A stretch of 9,611 nucleotides of DNA from assembly GCA_002279765.1 (NCBI GenBank), contig NCCR01000156.1:1-9611 (forward strand). Reading direction: 5' to 3'. This document shows, piece by piece, positions 7,159 through 9,611 of this stretch (positions within the stretch are counted from its first letter, which is position 1; every line of letters begins with the position of its first letter). The position numbers were made by a program, and so were the translations under genes. The stretch comes from Verrucomicrobia bacterium 12-59-8. GTDB lineage: Bacteria > Verrucomicrobiota > Verrucomicrobiae > Verrucomicrobiales > Verrucomicrobiaceae. The notes beneath the pieces are model-generated. The model saw only the letters and a program-made list of their open reading frames with translations, made no database searches and was not told the DNA's origin.

Positions 7159-8376
7159 TTACCAGATCACGCCCCAGTTGCGTCCCAGCGGGAAATAGCA
7201 GAACAAGCCGGGGCCGACGAGATTGCGCTCTGGCACCGTGCCCCAGTAGCGGCTGTCGGAGCTGTTGTAGCTGTTGTCCCCCATGGCCCAGTATTCGCGG
7301 GTGTTTTCACGGTTGCTGAGCTCGCGCACCAGACCGCGCGAAAGGAACCCGAAGTTGCCGTAGCCCTTGTAGTCCCCCTGCATGGAGGCCACGCGTTTCA
7401 TGCCAAACTCTTCTGCGGGTTTGCCATTCACCCATAGCTCGGGCGATTTGACTTCCAGCCGGTCTCCCGGCACGCCCACGAGGCGTTTGATGTAATGCTG
7501 GGAGCCTTCCTCAACGCTCACCCGCATGTAGGGGCTGCGGATGTTCTTGGTGGTGAAGACGAACACCTCGCCACGGGAGGGACGGCGGAAGTTGTAGATC
7601 ATTTTGTTCACCAGCACGTGGTCCCCGGTGTCCAGGGTGCCGCGCGCGAGCAACTGCCCCTGGGTGACATACGTACCTTTGGATTCCTGAATCCGCCGCT
7701 CCACCTGGGCGTCCGGGGTGATGTTTTGCCCGTCAGCTTTAACGGGGAGATTCAGGTAACGATCCATCCCGAGATTAAAGCCTTCCGGGTCGGTGATGAG
7801 CTGGCGCATGGGTGCCCAGATCCACTGCGTGCCGCCGTCTTCAAAATGCAGGCGGCAGTGCGCGAAAAAGCCGAGGAAGCTGTGCTCCGACACAGGTTCC
7901 TGGCTGCGCAGGAAGCCAGAACGCTTGGCCACGACATTGTAGTAGCTGCGCCCCGCCACCCAGTCCTTGCACTGGACAAATAGATTCGGCGTCACGTCCT
8001 GCTCGGTATGGTTCGCGACCAAGCCGTACAGCGTGGGCTGCATGGAACCGGTGGGGATCTTGAACGGCTGCGCAATGTAGCTGCGAATGCCGAGCGCGAT
8101 GACAATGGCGACAAAGAACACCTCCACATTTTCGCCGATGTCCGAATGCTCCACATGGGGCAGCGCCTTTTCACAGGCTTTGTTGATCTCGTCGTTGAGC
8201 ACCGCGAGGCGCTCCTTGTCCCGAGCGCGCATGGCCTGCTCAAGGCTGGTGCGCAGAGCCGTGATTTCATCCAGCTTGGCCTGCGGTAGGATGTCGCGCT
8301 TGTAGTTAATGAAGCGTGTCACGCCCTTGTGCAGGAGCTTCGCGTGCTTGAGGTAACGAGGGGTGAAAAAAAACAT
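7159..8376 (-). CDS. lepB: Signal peptidase I (LepB) with long insertion
   Basis: This membrane-bound serine protease removes signal peptides from exported proteins. From the ATG at 8376 it has 405 residues. Layout: a basic N-terminus (MFFFTPRYLKHAK), a coiled-coil segment (~35-72), one hydrophobic membrane segment (~84-102), then the catalytic domain. The nucleophile is S111 in PTGSMQPTL; the general base is K297 in YIKRLVGVPGD (codon 7486-7488); box C is GDHVLVNK and box E is GDNSYNSSDSRYWG. All catalytic boxes are intact. Ser and Lys are 186 residues apart, against about 55 in E. coli LepB, because of an insertion spanning roughly residues 119-245. An upstream TTG at 8436 would add 20 residues, but MFFFTPRYL is the better start because the -10/-35-like elements lie just upstream of it. 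lepA lies further upstream on the same strand. Confidence 0.93.
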   Translation of the reverse strand: MFFFTPRYLKHAKLLHKGVTRFINYKRDILPQAKLDEITALRTSLEQAMRARDKERLAVLNDEINKACEKALPHVEHSDIGENVEVFFVAIVIALGIRSYIAQPFKIPTGSMQPTLYGLVANHTEQDVTPNLFVQCKDWVAGRSYYNVVAKRSGFLRSQEPVSEHSFLGFFAHCRLHFEDGGTQWIWAPMRQLITDPEGFNLGMDRYLNLPVKADGQNITPDAQVERRIQESKGTYVTQGQLLARGTLDTGDHVLVNKMIYNFRRPSRGEVFVFTTKNIRSPYMRVSVEEGSQHYIKRLVGVPGDRLEVKSPELWVNGKPAEEFGMKRVASMQGDYKGYGNFGFLSRGLVRELSNRENTREYWAMGDNSYNSSDSRYWGTVPERNLVGPGLFCYFPLGRNWGVIW

Positions 8377-8390
8377 GGGTCGGGTGCGCG

Positions 8391-8418
8391 ACTCTAGGAT
8401 GGGGTGGGCAATGCTCAA
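8391..8418 (-). promoter_or_regulatory. Possible promoter for lepB
   Basis: Read on the - strand, TTGAGC (8418-8413) and TAGAGT (8396-8391) are 16 bases apart. Transcription would begin near 8384, only ~8 bases before the lepB ATG at 8376, giving an almost leaderless message. The -10 matches consensus at four of six bases, so support is modest. Confidence 0.3.
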
Positions 8419-8456
8419 GTGCCGTGATTGATCCAATGCCGATTTGCGTCAGCCCC

Positions 8457-8462
8457 AAGGAG
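8457..8462 (+). promoter_or_regulatory. Ribosome binding site of the nucleotidyltransferase-like ORF
   Basis: AAGGAG lies 9 bases before the ATG at 8472. It is the clearest Shine-Dalgarno sequence in the window and selects 8472 over the upstream GTG (8424) and ATG (8436) in the same frame. Confidence 0.5.
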
Positions 8463-8471
8463 CCACAACCC

Positions 8472-8774
8472 ATGAGGAGCAAGACGAAGCTTGCGCTCAC
8501 GCCGGAGCAATGTGCCGATCTGAAGAACCTTTATATCAAGACCGATCTCGGAGTGATTGACTGTCTCGGCAGTGTTCTGGGCGTTGGCGACTATGGTGAG
8601 GTGTTACAGCATAGCCTTGAGATCGAACTTCCTGTTGGAAAGCTGCGCATTCTGGACCTCGACACCTTGATCCAGGCCAAAGAGGCCATGGGCCGCCCTC
8701 ATGACCTCCTCACGGTGCAGTATCTGAAAGCCGTCAGGCAGGCCGAAGGTGGCGGCTCGCAGCATGACGCTTAA
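8472..8774 (+). CDS. C-terminal half of a nucleotidyltransferase-like protein, possible remnant
   Basis: This ORF encodes 100 residues. KTDLGVIDCLGSVLGVGDY, the following hydrophobic strands (LEIELPVGKLRILDL) and DTLIQAKEAMGRPHDLL match the C-terminal part of small nucleotidyltransferase-fold proteins, including families linked to AbiEii-type and MNT-type toxin-antitoxin modules. The Asp of the TDLG or IDCLG segment would be the third metal-binding carboxylate. The N-terminal half, with the GSxxDxD catalytic motif, is missing. Extending the frame upstream adds only a few non-matching codons before a TGA at 8364-8366. It may be a decayed gene, or a short gene still translated from its own AAGGAG. 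It lies on the opposite strand between lepB and lepA, which are often neighbours, so it looks inserted. The family likeness is recalled from pattern, not searched. Confidence 0.55.
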   Translation: MRSKTKLALTPEQCADLKNLYIKTDLGVIDCLGSVLGVGDYGEVLQHSLEIELPVGKLRILDLDTLIQAKEAMGRPHDLLTVQYLKAVRQAEGGGSQHDA

Positions 8775-8815
8775 CCGTAGGGAGCCGAATTCGGCAGAAT
8801 GTGGCAACCGCCGCT

Positions 8816-9610
8816 TTAGTTCGTCTTCAGCACCTCAATGAACGCCTCCTGCGGGATGTTCACCCGGCCGATGGCTTTCATCTTTTTCTTACCTTCCTTC
8901 TGCTTGTCGAGGAGCTTGCGCTTACGGGAGATGTCGCCGCCGTAGCATTTGGCGGTCACGTCTTTGCGCATGGCGCTGATGCTCTCGCGGGCGATGACTT
9001 TGCCACCGATGGCGGCCTGGATGGCGACGACGAAGAGCTGCTGTGGAATGACTTCCTTGAGCTTGGCGCAGAGCTGGCGGCCACGGCTCTCGGCCTTGCT
9101 GCGATGAACGATGCAGGAGAAGGCGTCCACGGGCTCGCTGGCGATGAGGATGTCCATCTTGACGAGCTCGGCGGCCTGGGTGCCGGCGTGTTCATACTCC
9201 ATGCTGCCGTAACCACGGGTCATGGACTTGAGCTTGTCGTTGAAGTCCACGAGGATCTCGTTCAGTGGCAGGACGGTGTGCAGAAGCACGCGGCGGTCGT
9301 CGAGGGTTTCGGTGTTGTTCACCACGCCGCGCTTGTCCATGACGAGCTGCATGATGTCGCCAATGTTCTCGTTCGGGATCATGACGTTCACCTTCACCAT
9401 CGGCTCACGGATCTCGTCGATCTCCGCCTGCGGCGGCAGGAAGGTGGGATTGTCCACCTTGAGCTCGGTGCCGTCGGTCTTCCTCACATCGTAAATGACG
9501 GACGGATAGGTGGAGATGACATCCATGTCGAACTCACGGCGCAGGCGCTCCTGGACGATCTCCATGTGGAGCAGTCCGAGGAAGCCGCAGCGGAAGCCGA
9601 AGCCGAGAGC
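8816..9610 (-). CDS. lepA: Elongation factor 4 / LepA, C-terminal part (5' partial)
   Basis: This ribosome-associated GTPase can back-translocate or remodel stalled ribosomes. Only the last 264 residues are present; the frame stays open to the right edge, so the GTPase domain lies outside. The visible N-terminal part reads [19 protein letters not shown], a LepA hallmark, followed by the EF-G domain V-like region ([24 protein letters not shown]) and the LepA-specific C-terminal domain ([33 protein letters not shown] and the KGKKKMK-type basic tail; in this protein [13 protein letters not shown]). The ATG at 9565 is internal, not the start. lepB lies downstream on the same strand, about 440 bases away, with the nucleotidyltransferase-like ORF between them on the opposite strand. 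Confidence 0.96.
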   Translation of the reverse strand, partial: ALGFGFRCGFLGLLHMEIVQERLRREFDMDVISTYPSVIYDVRKTDGTELKVDNPTFLPPQAEIDEIREPMVKVNVMIPNENIGDIMQLVMDKRGVVNNTETLDDRRVLLHTVLPLNEILVDFNDKLKSMTRGYGSMEYEHAGTQAAELVKMDILIASEPVDAFSCIVHRSKAESRGRQLCAKLKEVIPQQLFVVAIQAAIGGKVIARESISAMRKDVTAKCYGGDISRKRKLLDKQKEGKKKMKAIGRVNIPQEAFIEVLKTN

Positions 9611-9611
9611 G

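Noticed and set aside
7495..8289. Open frames on the + strand inside lepB
   Set aside because: They are antisense to a gene with intact signal peptidase motifs; their translation shows no known family.
8784..8795. Palindrome GCCGAATTCGGC between the convergent ends of the nucleotidyltransferase-like ORF and lepA as a terminator
   Set aside because: As a hairpin it gives only a 4-base stem and no T-run follows on either strand; a 12-base palindrome can occur by chance.

Overview
The window looks like a piece of a Verrucomicrobia-type chromosome. This is inferred from the moderately GC-rich housekeeping genes, an E. coli-like MenB, an accB-accC pair, and a signal peptidase I with an N-terminal coiled coil and a very long insertion. 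No rRNA or marker gene confirms it. There are two compositional zones. The left ~4 kb (1-4011) is AT-richer; hand counts give 38% GC at 841-900 and at 1741-1800. The right part (4167-9611) is GC-richer; 6421-6480 counts as 62%. The left part reads as an accessory cassette set against core genes.

Left cassette (+ strand, four genes with gaps of 39, 32 and 17 bases, very likely one operon): (1) the C-terminal part of a cytosolic-looking sensor histidine kinase (end of a PAS fold, GAF, H-box, HATPase), whose 5' end lies outside the window; (2) a response regulator with a complete receiver domain and a C-terminal module of unknown function with a HicB-like pattern; (3) a 173-residue orphan protein; (4) a SIR2-family protein of the kind that acts as an NAD-consuming effector in phage defence. 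Sensor kinase, receiver protein, unknown partner and SIR2 enzyme together suggest an undescribed two-component-controlled defence or NAD-depletion system, comparable in logic to Detocs but with a different effector. This is the main discovery candidate.

Junction (4012-4166): no gene, but an unusual nested set of inverted repeats, in which one arm can pair with either of two partners. It ends five bases before the menB start.

Core block: menB (menaquinone biosynthesis), then accB and accC (acetyl-CoA carboxylase biotin carrier and biotin carboxylase), all on +, with a plausible promoter before accB. A strong hairpin at 7123-7145 separates accC from the convergent lepB (signal peptidase I, -). 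lepA (elongation factor 4, -) runs off the right edge. Between lepB and lepA, on the opposite strand, sits a short ORF equal to the C-terminal half of a nucleotidyltransferase-like protein, probably a remnant or a miniature version. No tRNA, rRNA, CRISPR array, transposase or integrase was seen.
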